Assembly (NCBI GenBank): GCA_020633295.1
Contig: JACKDW010000016.1
Location: 146,011 to 210,010, forward strand
Length of the DNA: 64,000 nucleotides
Reading direction: 5' to 3'
Origin: Myxococcales bacterium
GTDB lineage: Bacteria; Myxococcota_A; Polyangia; Nannocystales; Nannocystaceae
The position numbers and the translations under genes were made by a program. This document shows, piece by piece, positions 25,836 through 34,795 of the stretch (its first letter is position 1; each line of letters begins with the position of its first letter). A model generated the notes under the pieces. It searched no databases. It had not been told where the DNA came from and saw only the letters and a program-made list of their open reading frames with translations.

Positions 25836-27452
25836 TCAGCGCTGACCTGTGCGCAGCGCCTCGCGCACCACCGCGACCGCGTCGTCGACCTTGATCCGGT
25901 CCTGACGCCGGTCGTCGCGGTAGCGGATCGTGACGGTGTCGTCCTGGAGCGTCTGCGTGTCGACGGTCAGGCAGTAGGGCGTGCCGATCTCGTCGTGCCG
26001 GGCGTAGCGGCGGCCGATCGCGTGCTGCTCGTCGTACTTCGCGTTGATGCCGGCGGCGAAGAAGCGCTCCGCGATCGCGCGCGCGGCCTCGGGCATCCCG
26101 TCTTTCTTGACCAGCGGGAGCACGCCGGCCTTGTAGGGCGCGAGGCGGGGGTGCAGGCGCAGCACCGTGCGCGCGCCCTTGCCCTGCGCGTCGCCGGGCT
26201 CCTCGTCGTAGGCGTCGCACAGGACCGCGAGCACGCCGCGGGTGGCCCCGGCGGCGGGCTCGATGACGTGCGGCATGTAGCGCCAGCCCTGCTTGCCGGT
26301 CTCGGGGTCAGTGGCCTCGGTGTCGAAGTAGAGCAGCTTCTTGCCCGAGCCGGCGGTGTGCGCCTTGAGGTCGTAGTCGGTGCGGCTGGCGATGCCCTCG
26401 AGCTCGTCCCAGCCCCAGGGGAACCGGTACTCGACGTCGAAGCAGCCGTTGGAGTAGTGCGCGAGCTCGTCGTCGGCGTGCGGGCGCAGGCGCAGGTTCT
26501 CGGCCGAGAGGCCGATGCTCTGCCACCAGCGCGATCGCTCCTCCTTCCAGTACTCGAGGTACTTGGGGCCCTCGCCCGGGCGCACGAAGTACTCGAGCTC
26601 CATCTGCTCGAACTCGCAGGAGCGGAAGATGAAGTGCTCGACGGTGACCTCGTTGCGGAAGCTCTTGCCCATCTGCGCGATCCCGAAGGGGACCTTGACG
26701 CTCATGCTCTGCACGACGTTGAGGAACTGCACGAACATGGCCTGCGCGGTCTCAGGGCGCAGGTAGACGGAGCTGCTCGCGAGCGCCGCCTCGACGCGGC
26801 TGCGCAGCGCGCCCTCGGCCTCGCCCGCCGCGATGCCCTCGCGGGCCTCGCGGAGGATGTCGCCGATGGGATCGACAGGGCCGAGAGATGTCCGAAACAT
26901 CAGGTTGAACTGGCGCTCGTCGCTGAGGTACGGCGAGCCGCAGTTCGGGCACACGTAGCCGGCGCCGCCGGCCTTGGCGCCGTGCAGGACGTTCTTGCGC
27001 CGCTCGAGCGTGACGCCGAGCTCGACGATGCGGGCGAGCGCGGCCTTGGCCCGGCCCTTGTCGGAGAGCGTGATCGGGGCGTCCTCGCCCTCGGCGAGCT
27101 TCGGCGCCTTGTCGGCGCGGAAGCGCTCGCCGCAGACCTTGCAGTCGACGAGCGGGTCGGAGAAGCCGGCGAGGTGACCGCTGGCCCGCCAGACCTCGGG
27201 GTGCATGATGATCGACGCGTCGATGCCCACGATGTCCTCGCGGCTGTGGACCATCGCGCGCCACCACTCGTTCATGAGGTTGCGCTTGAGCTCGGCGCCC
27301 ATCGGCCCGTAGTCGTAGGCCGACCGCAGGCCGCCGTAGATCTCGGAGCTCTGGAACACGAAGCCGCGCCGCTTGCACAGCGAGACGATCTTCTGCATCT
27401 GCTCGGCGCCGCCGTCCGACGCACCCGCGCTCCCCTGTTTCGCGCTCGACAT
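25836..27452 (-). CDS. glyQS: Glycyl-tRNA synthetase, dimeric type
   Basis: This 538-residue class II enzyme charges tRNA-Gly. Recognised segments: MQKIVSLCKRRGFVFQSSEIYGG at the start (read in two parts), YDYGPMGAELKRNL, SREDIVGIDASIIMHPEVW with GHLAGFSDPLVDC, motif 2 region FRNEVTVEHFIFRSCEFEQMELEYF, the active-site stretch YSNGCFDVEYRFPWGWDELEG, and a C-terminal anticodon-binding domain from about residue 430 (LAPYKAGVLPLVKK). A CKVCGERF...CPNCGSPY pair of Cys motifs suggests a bound zinc. This is the archaeal/eukaryal-like alpha2 enzyme, not the alpha2beta2 GlyQ/GlyS form. The ATG at 27452 fits better than one 18 bases upstream. Confidence 0.95.
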   Translation of the reverse strand: MSSAKQGSAGASDGGAEQMQKIVSLCKRRGFVFQSSEIYGGLRSAYDYGPMGAELKRNLMNEWWRAMVHSREDIVGIDASIIMHPEVWRASGHLAGFSDPLVDCKVCGERFRADKAPKLAEGEDAPITLSDKGRAKAALARIVELGVTLERRKNVLHGAKAGGAGYVCPNCGSPYLSDERQFNLMFRTSLGPVDPIGDILREAREGIAAGEAEGALRSRVEAALASSSVYLRPETAQAMFVQFLNVVQSMSVKVPFGIAQMGKSFRNEVTVEHFIFRSCEFEQMELEYFVRPGEGPKYLEYWKEERSRWWQSIGLSAENLRLRPHADDELAHYSNGCFDVEYRFPWGWDELEGIASRTDYDLKAHTAGSGKKLLYFDTEATDPETGKQGWRYMPHVIEPAAGATRGVLAVLCDAYDEEPGDAQGKGARTVLRLHPRLAPYKAGVLPLVKKDGMPEAARAIAERFFAAGINAKYDEQHAIGRRYARHDEIGTPYCLTVDTQTLQDDTVTIRYRDDRRQDRIKVDDAVAVVREALRTGQR

Positions 27453-27540
27453 GGCCGCGAGGTGTAACACGACGCGCCAGCCCGCGCCGCGGGTTTTCGC
27501 CGCGCGCGGCCGCGGCTCGACCGACGCCGAGCGGGCGCTG

Positions 27541-28662
27541 TCAGGCGCGCTCGGAGGGCGCCAGCGGCAACGAGAACCAAAACGCCGCGCCGCCGCCGGG
27601 CGAGGCCTCGACGCCGACCTCGCCGCCGAGCCGCTCGATCACGCGGCGGACCAGCGCGAGCCCGAGCCCGTTGCCGCGCGCGCGCGCCTGGTGAAAGCGC
27701 GTGAACTCCTCGAACACGCGGGCGCGCTGCTCCGGCGTGAGCCCGGGCCCGTTGTCGCGGAGCTCGAAGCGCGCGCGCTCGCCGTCCCGCGCCCACGAGA
27801 CGCGCACCTCGAGGGGCTCTCCGCCGTACTTGATGGCGTTATCGAGCAGCTGGAACCAGACCTCGCTGAGCCACGTGGCGCGCCCGGTGATGATCGGCAT
27901 CCCGCCGGCGAGCTCGATCGTCGCGCCGCGCGCGAGGACGCGGTCGTCGATCCGATCGAGCGCGAGCTGGAGCGCGTAGCGCGAGTCGACCGACGCGAGC
28001 TCGCCGGGGCCGCGCGTGACGTCGAGCAGCAAGAGGACGGCGTCGATCGCGTCGGCCATCTGCCCCGCGACGTCGCGCAGCCACGGGACCATGCCGGCGA
28101 CCTCGCCGCGCTCGTCGGGCTCGAGCGGCCCGGCGAGCTGCTCCTCGAGCGTCGCGAGCCCGCCCGCGAGCGTCGAGAGCGGGTTGCGAAGATCGTGGGC
28201 GACCATGCGCGCGAGCGCCTCGGTGTCGCGCGCGCGCTGCTCGAGCAGGCGACCGCGCTCGGCGACGACGCGCTGGGCCCGGCGCAGCTCGAGGTGCGTG
28301 GCGACGCGCACGCGCACCTCCTCGCGATCAAAAGGCTTGGTGATGTAGTCGACGCCGCCGGCCGCGAAGCCGCGCAGCTTCGCCTCGGTGTCGGTGAGCG
28401 CGGTCATGAAGAGCACGGGGATGGGGCGCGTCCGCGGCATGGCCTTGAGCCGACGGCACGTCTCGTAGCCGTCGAGGCGCGGCATCATGACGTCGAGCAG
28501 GATCACGTCGGGCTCCGCCCGCGTCGCGACCTCGAGGGCCTCGAGCCCGTCGAGCGCGACGAGCACGCGCATCCCGCCGAGCTCGAGCTCGCGCAGCAGC
28601 AGCCCGATGTTCTCGGGCGTGTCGTCGACCAGCAGCACGGTCGGCGGCGACGCGTCGCTCAT
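27541..28662 (-). CDS. Response regulator-histidine kinase hybrid (REC first)
   Basis: This protein has 373 residues. REC domain 1-122: acidic pair D13/D14, phospho-acceptor D57 in ILLDVMMPRLDG, T87 and K109-P110. A short coiled linker follows, then HisKA with His156 in MVAHDLRNPLSTLAGG and HATPase (about 255-370) with N box LLDNAIKYGG, G1 RDNGPGL and G2 GNGLGLALVRRV. The order REC-HK makes it an input-by-phosphotransfer kinase. Its ATG overlaps the stop of the upstream kinase gene by four bases (ATGA at 28662-28659), so the two are translationally coupled, and the upstream kinase is the obvious phosphodonor. The next output partner is not in the window. Confidence 0.9.
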   Translation of the reverse strand: MSDASPPTVLLVDDTPENIGLLLRELELGGMRVLVALDGLEALEVATRAEPDVILLDVMMPRLDGYETCRRLKAMPRTRPIPVLFMTALTDTEAKLRGFAAGGVDYITKPFDREEVRVRVATHLELRRAQRVVAERGRLLEQRARDTEALARMVAHDLRNPLSTLAGGLATLEEQLAGPLEPDERGEVAGMVPWLRDVAGQMADAIDAVLLLLDVTRGPGELASVDSRYALQLALDRIDDRVLARGATIELAGGMPIITGRATWLSEVWFQLLDNAIKYGGEPLEVRVSWARDGERARFELRDNGPGLTPEQRARVFEEFTRFHQARARGNGLGLALVRRVIERLGGEVGVEASPGGGAAFWFSLPLAPSERA

Positions 28663-30440
28663 CCCGACCCCTCCTCCGGCGCGCGCTCCGGGTCCGCGTC
28701 GTTGATCCGCGACGCGAGCAGCTCGCGGATCTCGCGGCTGCGGTAGCGCCGGACCAGGTGGTACAGCTTGGCCTCGAGCGAGGTCGGGTCGAGCAGCGTG
28801 ACGGTCCGCTCGTCGACCCCGAACTCGTCGAGCAGGCTGCGGATCGCCCGGATGTCGCCGATCAGCGCGGCCTCGTGGATGTCGCGCGCGGCCTCGTCGG
28901 TCAGCGTGACGCGCAGCGCGACGCGAGCCGCCGGGGGGCGGCGATCGGGCGCGACCATCGTGAGCCGCGGCGTCGGCTCGTCGGCCGCGACGATCGTCGC
29001 GGGGAACTCAAAACGAAACACGCTGCCGCGCCCCAGCTCGCTCTCGACGGTGATGTCGCCGCCGAGCTTGCGCGCGATCCGGCGGCTGATCGCGAGCCCG
29101 AGCCCGCTGCCCTCGACGCCCCCGAGGCCGCGGCGCTCGAGCTGTTCGAAGGGCGCGAAGATCTGCTCGAGCTTGTCGCCCGGGATGCCCTCGCCGGTGT
29201 CCTCGATCTCGAAGCGCAGCCGCTCGCCGTGCAGCCCGACGCGCAGCGCCACGCTCCCGCGCGCGGTGAACTTGATCGCGTTGGCGAGCAGGTTGATGAG
29301 CACCTGGCGCACGCGCGTCTCGTCGCCGACGAGCTCGCGCGGCAGCGCGGTCGTCTCCTCGTAGCGGAACGCGAGCCCCTGCTCCCGCGCGTGCCGCTCG
29401 AACACGGCGCCGAGGCTCCGCAGCGCGCGGTGCAGATCGAAGACCTGCTCGCGCAGCACGAGCGCGCCGGACTCGATCTTCGAGATGTCGAGCAGGTCGC
29501 CGATCAGCATCAGCAGGTGGTGACCGCTCGAGTGGATGATCTCCAGCGACTCGCGCCCGCGCGGCGAGAGCGGCTCGCTCTCGACGACCATCTCGGCGTA
29601 GCCGAGGATCGCGTTCAGCGGCGTGCGCAGCTCGTGGCTCATGCTGGCGATGAACGCGGTCTTCTCGTGGTTCGCCGCGGTCGCCTTGGCCGACGCCTCC
29701 TCGGCCGCGCGCGTGGCCTCGCGCAGCTCCTCGTCGAGCTCGCGGGCGCGCGTGACGTCGCGCGCGATCGCGAAGAACCGGCCGGTCTCGGGGTCCTGGT
29801 TCGAGCGCCACTGCATCCAGCGGTCGTCGCCGGCGGGCGTCTTGTAGCGGTTCTCAAAATTGAGCGTCTGCTGCCCCGACGCGAGCCGCGCGGTCTCGAT
29901 CTTCGTCGCGTCGCGATCCGCGGGGTGCACGAACTCGACGAAGGGGCGCGAGAGCAGCTGGTCCTCGGTCCAGCCCAGCGTCGCCTCGAAGGCCGGGTTC
30001 ACGCGCTCGAAGTAGCCGTCCTCGTTGGCCACGCAGAGCATGTCGATCGAGAGCGTGAACAGCTTCTCCATGTCCTGCTCGACCCGCCGCTGCTCGCTGA
30101 TGTCGCGCGCGCTGCCGTACACGAGGCGCTCGTCGGGCGCGACGCGCAGGACCCACTCGATCCAGCGATACGCGTCGTCGCGCGCGCGCCAGCGTCCCTG
30201 CAGGCGCACGGAGGCGGCGCCGAGGGTGAGCTGCTCGAGCGCCTCCTGCATCTCCGCGCGGTCGTCGGGGTGCGCGAGCTGGGCGAGCGAGACGGCGCCC
30301 ACGCGCAGGTCGTCGGGCGTCCACCCGAGCGCCGCCGTCCAGGCGGGGTTGACGTCGAGGATCACGCCGTCCCCGCGCGCCACGCAGAGCAGATCGGCGC
30401 TCAGCTCAAAAAACTTCTCGCGCGCGCGTCGTCCACCCAT
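28659..30440 (-). CDS. PAS-PAS sensor histidine kinase
   Basis: This is a soluble kinase of 593 residues. The N-terminal region has a PAS domain (1-120; LLCVARGDGVILDVNPAWTAAL, SARDISEQRR), a second PAS (about 125-250; MLCVANEDGYFERVNPAFEATL, IARDVTRARELDEEL) and a short coiled coil. HisKA carries His269 in SHELRTPLNAILGY. The HATPase has LLANAIKFTARG, DTGEGIPGDK and GSGLGLAISRRIARKLGG. A C-terminal extension of about 90 residues (from about 505) has ALRVTLTDEAARDIHEA, a helical unit that may dock on the coupled partner. The gene heads a two-gene unit with the REC-HK gene (ATGA overlap). Confidence 0.9.
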   Translation of the reverse strand: MGGRRAREKFFELSADLLCVARGDGVILDVNPAWTAALGWTPDDLRVGAVSLAQLAHPDDRAEMQEALEQLTLGAASVRLQGRWRARDDAYRWIEWVLRVAPDERLVYGSARDISEQRRVEQDMEKLFTLSIDMLCVANEDGYFERVNPAFEATLGWTEDQLLSRPFVEFVHPADRDATKIETARLASGQQTLNFENRYKTPAGDDRWMQWRSNQDPETGRFFAIARDVTRARELDEELREATRAAEEASAKATAANHEKTAFIASMSHELRTPLNAILGYAEMVVESEPLSPRGRESLEIIHSSGHHLLMLIGDLLDISKIESGALVLREQVFDLHRALRSLGAVFERHAREQGLAFRYEETTALPRELVGDETRVRQVLINLLANAIKFTARGSVALRVGLHGERLRFEIEDTGEGIPGDKLEQIFAPFEQLERRGLGGVEGSGLGLAISRRIARKLGGDITVESELGRGSVFRFEFPATIVAADEPTPRLTMVAPDRRPPAARVALRVTLTDEAARDIHEAALIGDIRAIRSLLDEFGVDERTVTLLDPTSLEAKLYHLVRRYRSREIRELLASRINDADPERAPEEGSG

Positions 30441-30512
30441 TCACCGGCCAACCCTCAGCGCCTGAGTATACGCGGGTTCGACCGCGGCGCGTGGCGCCGG
30501 CCGCCGGGGCGG

Positions 30513-32342
30513 CTACGACGCGAGCTCGGCGTCCGCGAGCGCGGCCTGGCGCGCGACGAGCCGCGCGTAGACGCCCTGCTCCGCCATCAGCTGGTCGTGG
30601 CGACCTGTCTCAACGATCTTGCCGCCCTTGAGCACGACGATGCGGTCCGCGTCGCGGATCGTGCTGAGGCGATGCGCGATGACGACGGTCGTCCGCCCCC
30701 GCTGCAGCTTGTCGAGCGCCTCCTGCACGAGGTGCTCGCTCTCGCTATCGAGCGCGGAGGTCGCCTCGTCGAGCACGAGGATCTTGGGGTCACGCAGGAT
30801 CGCGCGCGCGATCGAGACGCGCTGGCGCTGCCCGCCGCTGAGCTTCACGCCGCGCTCGCCGACGATGGTGTCGTAGCCGCTCGGGAACGCGCGGATGAAG
30901 CCGTCGGCGTTCGCCGCCCGCGCCGCGGCCTCGACCTCGGCGTCGCTCGCGTCGAGCCGGCCGTAGCGGATGTTCTCGCGGATCGAGCCGCTGAACAGCA
31001 CCGGGTCCTGGGACACCAGCGCCATCGCGCCGCGGAGGTCGTGCAGCGCGAGCGTCCGCAGGTCGTGACCGTCGAGCTCGACCGCGCCGGCGACCGGGTC
31101 CCAGAAGCGCAGCAGCAGGCGCCCGAGCGTCGTCTTGCCGGAGCCGCTCGGGCCGACGAGCGCGCAGATCTCACCTTGCTTGATGTGCAGGTTGATCGAG
31201 TCGACGACGTTCACGTCACGATCGGCGTAGGCGAAGGTCACGTCGCGGAACACGATCTCGCCGCGCAGCGCGGGCGCCTCGACGGGGCGCTCGGGGTCGC
31301 GGATCTCGGGCTCGCTGTCGAGGATCTCGAAGATCCGCGTGGTCGCGCCGAAGGTCGACTGCAGGCTGCTGAAGAGCTCGCCGAAGGTGCCGACCGCGGC
31401 CGCGACCATCATCGTGTAAAAGATGAAGGAGGTGAACTCGCCGACCGAGATGCTCTGATCGAGCACCATCGAGCCGCCGAGCCAGAAGATGCCGGCGACC
31501 GCCGAGAAGAACAGGAACGAGATCACCGCGGAGAACCAGCTCCGCGCCAGCGCGCGCGCGATGAACAGCCCGAAGGTGCGCTCGATCGCGCCGCCGTAGC
31601 GCTGGACCTCGTGCTCCTCGCGCGTGAACGCCTGCACGGTCTCGATGGCCGAGATGCCCTCCTGCAGCTCGCCGTTGGCCTTGGCGAGCGCGTCCTGGGC
31701 CTCGCGGCTGAGCCGACGGATGACGCGGCTCCAGATCCCGGCCGCGATCACGAGCGCGGGCACCACGGCGAGCATGGTCAGCGTCAGGCGCGTGTTCGTG
31801 ACGAGCAGGATCACGATCCCGCCGGTCAGCGTCAGCAGGTTGCGCAGCGCCATGCTGAGGTCCTGGCCCACGGTGTCCTGCAGGCGCGTGACGTCGTCGC
31901 CGAGGCGCGACAGCAGCTCGCCGGTGCGCGTCGTGTGGAAGTACGACTGCGGCATGCCGGCGAGGTGGCGGTACAGCTCGACGCGCAGGTCCGCGACGAC
32001 GCGCTCGCCGAGCCACGTCATGAGGTAGTGGCGGAAGAAGATGAAGACCGACTGGCCGAGGAACACCGCGACCAGCACCAGCGTGCTGCGGGTCAGGGTG
32101 ACGCGCGCGGCCTCGATCTCGTCAGGGCCCAGCGACGCGTTGGCGAACGCGGAGTTCGCGAGCTCGCCGAAGAAGTAGGGGTAGACGAGCCCGAGCCCGC
32201 TCGCGCCGACGAGGCAGACGATCGCGACCGCGAGCCGCAGCCGGTAGGGCTTCGTGTACGAGAACAAGCGCTGCAGGCGCGTCCACGACTTGATGCGGTC
32301 GGCGTCCTGGGCCTGTTGTCCCTGCTGTTCATCCTCCGGCAT
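30513..32342 (-). CDS. MsbA-like ABC exporter (fused permease and ATPase)
   Basis: This is a half-transporter of 609 residues that should work as a homodimer in the inner membrane. Six helices occupy residues about 25-330, with the coupling-helix region SYFHTTRTGELLSRLGDD. The nucleotide-binding domain (about 370-605) has Walker A GPSGSGKTT, Q-loop ALVSQDPVLFSG, signature LSGGQRQRVSIARA, Walker B ILVLDEATSALD and the switch His in VIAHRLSTI. All catalytic residues are present. Closest by pattern are the MsbA/BmrA lipid and drug exporters. The ATG at 32342 was preferred to one 12 bases upstream. No accessory gene points to a substrate. Confidence 0.93.
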   Translation of the reverse strand: MPEDEQQGQQAQDADRIKSWTRLQRLFSYTKPYRLRLAVAIVCLVGASGLGLVYPYFFGELANSAFANASLGPDEIEAARVTLTRSTLVLVAVFLGQSVFIFFRHYLMTWLGERVVADLRVELYRHLAGMPQSYFHTTRTGELLSRLGDDVTRLQDTVGQDLSMALRNLLTLTGGIVILLVTNTRLTLTMLAVVPALVIAAGIWSRVIRRLSREAQDALAKANGELQEGISAIETVQAFTREEHEVQRYGGAIERTFGLFIARALARSWFSAVISFLFFSAVAGIFWLGGSMVLDQSISVGEFTSFIFYTMMVAAAVGTFGELFSSLQSTFGATTRIFEILDSEPEIRDPERPVEAPALRGEIVFRDVTFAYADRDVNVVDSINLHIKQGEICALVGPSGSGKTTLGRLLLRFWDPVAGAVELDGHDLRTLALHDLRGAMALVSQDPVLFSGSIRENIRYGRLDASDAEVEAAARAANADGFIRAFPSGYDTIVGERGVKLSGGQRQRVSIARAILRDPKILVLDEATSALDSESEHLVQEALDKLQRGRTTVVIAHRLSTIRDADRIVVLKGGKIVETGRHDQLMAEQGVYARLVARQAALADAELAS

Positions 32343-32507
32343 GCGCGAGCGCACGCTACCACGAGGCTAGCGGCTCCCTGACAGACCACCGGCTGGCCAG
32401 CGAGCCCGCCAGCGGGCTACTCGAGTGGCCACGCGCGCGAGGTCACGCGCCCGCTGAATACCCACCGATCCTAAGCCAGGGTCGTGGCAAAACGCCCGTT
32501 ATCGACT

Positions 32508-32522
32508 TGGCACGGAACTCGC
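32508..32522 (+). promoter_or_regulatory. Sigma-54-like promoter before the small membrane protein gene
   Basis: TGGCAC-GGAAC-TCGC keeps the invariant GG and GC at the right distance, with one mismatch (TCGC for TTGC). The predicted start near 32534 gives a 25-base leader that contains the GGAGAG ribosome site. The layout is consistent with a real promoter. Confidence 0.6.
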
Positions 32523-32558
32523 TAGTACAGGCGACGTATCGATTCGGAGAGTTCCATC

Positions 32559-32720
32559 ATGACCACGCTCGTCATCGCGGCCTTCATCTTCACGCTCGTG
32601 ATCAGCCTGCTCGTTGTCATCGGCGAGCTCCGCGACAACCGTCGCGGGCGCGTCCTGCACCAGCAGCTCTGGCAGGCCTTCGACCCGCGCCTCATCGGCG
32701 CCCGGCGTCGCGCGTTCTAG
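32559..32720 (+). CDS. 53-residue single-helix membrane protein
   Basis: This short gene has an ATG at 32559, a GGAGAG site nine bases before it and a TAG at 32718. The product begins MTTLVIAAFIFTLVISLLVV, a perfect membrane helix with a short N-terminus. It continues with a basic cytoplasmic tail (ELRDNRRGRVLHQQLWQAF, then a final ARRRAF). It has its own sigma-54-like promoter upstream and a terminator downstream, and nothing else on its strand nearby, so it is a single-gene unit. Topology is N-out, C-in by the positive-inside rule. Small proteins like this often regulate larger membrane complexes; the partner is unknown. I know of no named family. Confidence 0.75.
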   Translation: MTTLVIAAFIFTLVISLLVVIGELRDNRRGRVLHQQLWQAFDPRLIGARRRAF

Positions 32721-32762
32721 CTCAGGACGCGGCCCATGAGCATCAACCTTCCCCCATCACCC

Positions 32763-32802
32763 CGCCCCGGCTAGCGCGAGCTACCCGGGGCGGACTCGTT
32801 TT
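32763..32802 (+). terminator. Intrinsic terminator after the small membrane protein gene
   Basis: CGCCCCGG and CCGGGGCG pair, with four further inner base pairs after one mismatch and a GCGA loop. The plus-strand T run (CGTTTT) follows six bases later. It lies between two converging genes. Confidence 0.75.
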
Positions 32803-32817
32803 GGGCGCCGGATCCGC

Positions 32818-34131
32818 TCAGCCCGGCGGCGGCATGAGGCGCACGCCGAGCAAGCTCACGGCGACGATGGCCGCGTAGACTCCGAACAGCGCCGGGTTGT
32901 AATAGACGAGCGCGACGAAGCAGCAGAGCGCGAGCGCGAGCGCGAGCGCAGGCAGAACCGGGTAGCCGGGCGCGCGATAGGGCCGCGCGAGCGCAGGCTC
33001 ACGGCGCCGCAGCGCGAACAGGGAGGCCATCGAGAGGATGTACAGGGTGACCGCGCCGAACACCGCGAGCGTGATGATCTCGCCGGTCTTGCCGGTCGCC
33101 AGCGCGACGTAGCCGACCACCATGGTCAGCAGGAGCCCGGGCGCGGGCGTGCCGAAGCGCCGCCACGTGCGTCCAAACACGCGTGGGAGGTAACCGACGC
33201 GACCGAACTCGTACACCGCGCGACCGGCCACCAAGATGATGCCGTGCAGCGACGCGATCAGCCCGAGCAGGCCCACGCTCACGAGCAGGTGAAACAGCAG
33301 GTGTGAGCCCCCGACCACGCGCGAGAGCGCGAGCGGCAGGGGGCTGTCGCTGCTCTCCCCGGTCACAGGGTCGACGACGATCGCCTCCCAGCCGGCGACG
33401 CCGACCGAGGCGAAGAAGGTCAGCAGCGCGAGCAGCAGCAGCGTCGCCATGGCCGCGATGAACGCCCGCGGGATGTCGCGCGCGGGGTCCTTCGCCTCCT
33501 CGGCGACGTTCGCGACGCCCTCGATGGCGAGGTAAAACCAGATCGCGAACGGCAGCGCCGGCAGCACGCCCGCCCACCCGTGCGGCAGCGGGTCGCGCGA
33601 GAACGCCGCCCACGAGAAGTGCGGGAGCGTGACGCCGGCGAAGATCAGCAGCTCGACCACGGCCAAGACCGTCACGCACAGCTCGAAGATCGCCGACACG
33701 GCCACGCCGCGGATGTTGACGCCGACGAACAGCGCGAGCGCGAGCGCGGCGACCCACTCGGGCGCGACGCCGATCTGGAAGTTCTGGAAGTAGGCGCCGA
33801 TCGCGAACGCGATCGCGGGCGGCGCGAGCAGGAACTCGACGAGCTGGGCGACGCCCGTGACGAAGCCCCACGTCTTCCCTAGCGCTCGATCGGCGTAGAC
33901 GAAGGCGCCGCCGGCCCGCGGCAGCGCGCAGCTCAGCTCGGCGTAGCTGAGCACGAACGCGAGGTACATCGTCGAGACGAGGAGCGTGGCGACGAGCATC
34001 CCGTAGGGGCCGCCCTCGGCGAGCCCGAGGTTCCAGCCGAAGTACTCGCCGGAGATCACGTAGCCGACGCCGAGGCCCCAGATCATCACGGGCCCCAGGC
34101 TCTTGCGCAGTCCCCCCTCGGCGACGCTCAC
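32818..34131 (-). CDS. APC-family amino-acid/ethanolamine permease
   Basis: This permease has 437 residues and about 12 membrane helices. It opens with MIWGLGVGYVISGEYFGWN, the TM1 unwound-helix motif region, then LPRAGGAFVYADRALG, typical of the APC superfamily and closest in feel to ethanolamine permeases (YVISG-x-YFGWN-x-GL). Further segments: FYLAIEGVANVAEEAKDPARDIP (TM6 region) and a SLHGIILVAGRAVYEFGRVGYLP loop. It takes up a small amine or amino acid with a proton or sodium ion; the substrate is not shown, and no ethanolamine ammonia-lyase genes are nearby. The start is a GTG or ATG-like codon at 34131. It converges on the 53-residue protein gene. Confidence 0.85.
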   Translation of the reverse strand: MSVAEGGLRKSLGPVMIWGLGVGYVISGEYFGWNLGLAEGGPYGMLVATLLVSTMYLAFVLSYAELSCALPRAGGAFVYADRALGKTWGFVTGVAQLVEFLLAPPAIAFAIGAYFQNFQIGVAPEWVAALALALFVGVNIRGVAVSAIFELCVTVLAVVELLIFAGVTLPHFSWAAFSRDPLPHGWAGVLPALPFAIWFYLAIEGVANVAEEAKDPARDIPRAFIAAMATLLLLALLTFFASVGVAGWEAIVVDPVTGESSDSPLPLALSRVVGGSHLLFHLLVSVGLLGLIASLHGIILVAGRAVYEFGRVGYLPRVFGRTWRRFGTPAPGLLLTMVVGYVALATGKTGEIITLAVFGAVTLYILSMASLFALRRREPALARPYRAPGYPVLPALALALALCCFVALVYYNPALFGVYAAIVAVSLLGVRLMPPPG

Positions 34132-34321
34132 GAGCGACAGCCTACCGGATCGCGCGAAGCCGCACCCGAGGACCGACCAGGATCACGCGAGCGCCGCGCG
34201 AGCGCGCGCCGGCGGGCGATCTTCGCCGTGGCGAGGGCGTCTGCGCGGATCTACGGTTGCGCTGCGGCGCCCCGCGGGCGCGTCGCGTCCGCGCTAGCCG
34301 TAAGAGACAGGTTTAGAGGTC

Positions 34322-34795
34322 GTGCCCCTGCAGTACGTAACGGGCGACGCGACGGCGCCGCAGCGCCCCGCGCCGTGGATGATCGCGCACGTGTGCAACG
34401 ACCTCGGTCGCTGGGGGAAGGGCTTCGTCAAGCCGCTCGCGCGCCGCTGGCCGGCGGCCAAGCGCGAGTACCTCGCGCGCGCGCGCGCGACCGGCGTCGC
34501 GCTCGGGGAGGTGCAATTCGTCGCGCTCGGCGAGGGCCGCTGGGTCGCCAACATGATCGGGCAGCGCGGGGTCTACCGCGCCGGTCGCAAGGACGCGCCG
34601 ATCCGCTACGAGGCGCTCGCGCGGTGCCTCGCGCGGACCAGCGCGCGCGCGCTCGAGCTCGGCGCCTCGCTGCATATGCCGCGGATCGGCGCCGGGCTGG
34701 CGGGCGGCGACTGGGCGGAGATCGAGGCGCTGCTGCGCGGCCAGCTCGCGCTCGCGCGCCTCGAGGTGCTCGTCTACACGCTGCCGCCCGGCTGA
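34322..34795 (+). CDS. Macro-domain protein (ADP-ribose binding, ALC1/OARD1-like)
   Basis: This protein is a single macro domain of 157 residues from a GTG start. Motifs: LQYVTGDATAP at strand 2, MIAHVCNDLGRWGKGFVKPL (the ADP-ribose adenine and distal-ribose loop, with Asn and the Gly-x-Gly-x-Gly-F-like turn), VANMIGQRGVY, and LHMPRIGAGLAGGDW (the phosphate-binding loop near the C-terminus). This pattern is that of the OARD1/TARG1 and ALC1 type, which bind or hydrolyse terminal ADP-ribose. It acts in the cytoplasm. The 3' end overlaps the convergent acyltransferase gene by 22 bases. A second ADP-ribose-linked gene of the PARG type lies at 60889. Confidence 0.88.
   Translation: MPLQYVTGDATAPQRPAPWMIAHVCNDLGRWGKGFVKPLARRWPAAKREYLARARATGVALGEVQFVALGEGRWVANMIGQRGVYRAGRKDAPIRYEALARCLARTSARALELGASLHMPRIGAGLAGGDWAEIEALLRGQLALARLEVLVYTLPPG

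Noticed and set aside
28758..32381. A 1207-codon open frame on the plus strand
   Set aside because: It lies antisense to the PAS kinase and the ABC exporter, both with intact motifs. Its product is Arg/Ala/Glu/Leu noise typical of the opposite strand in GC-rich DNA.
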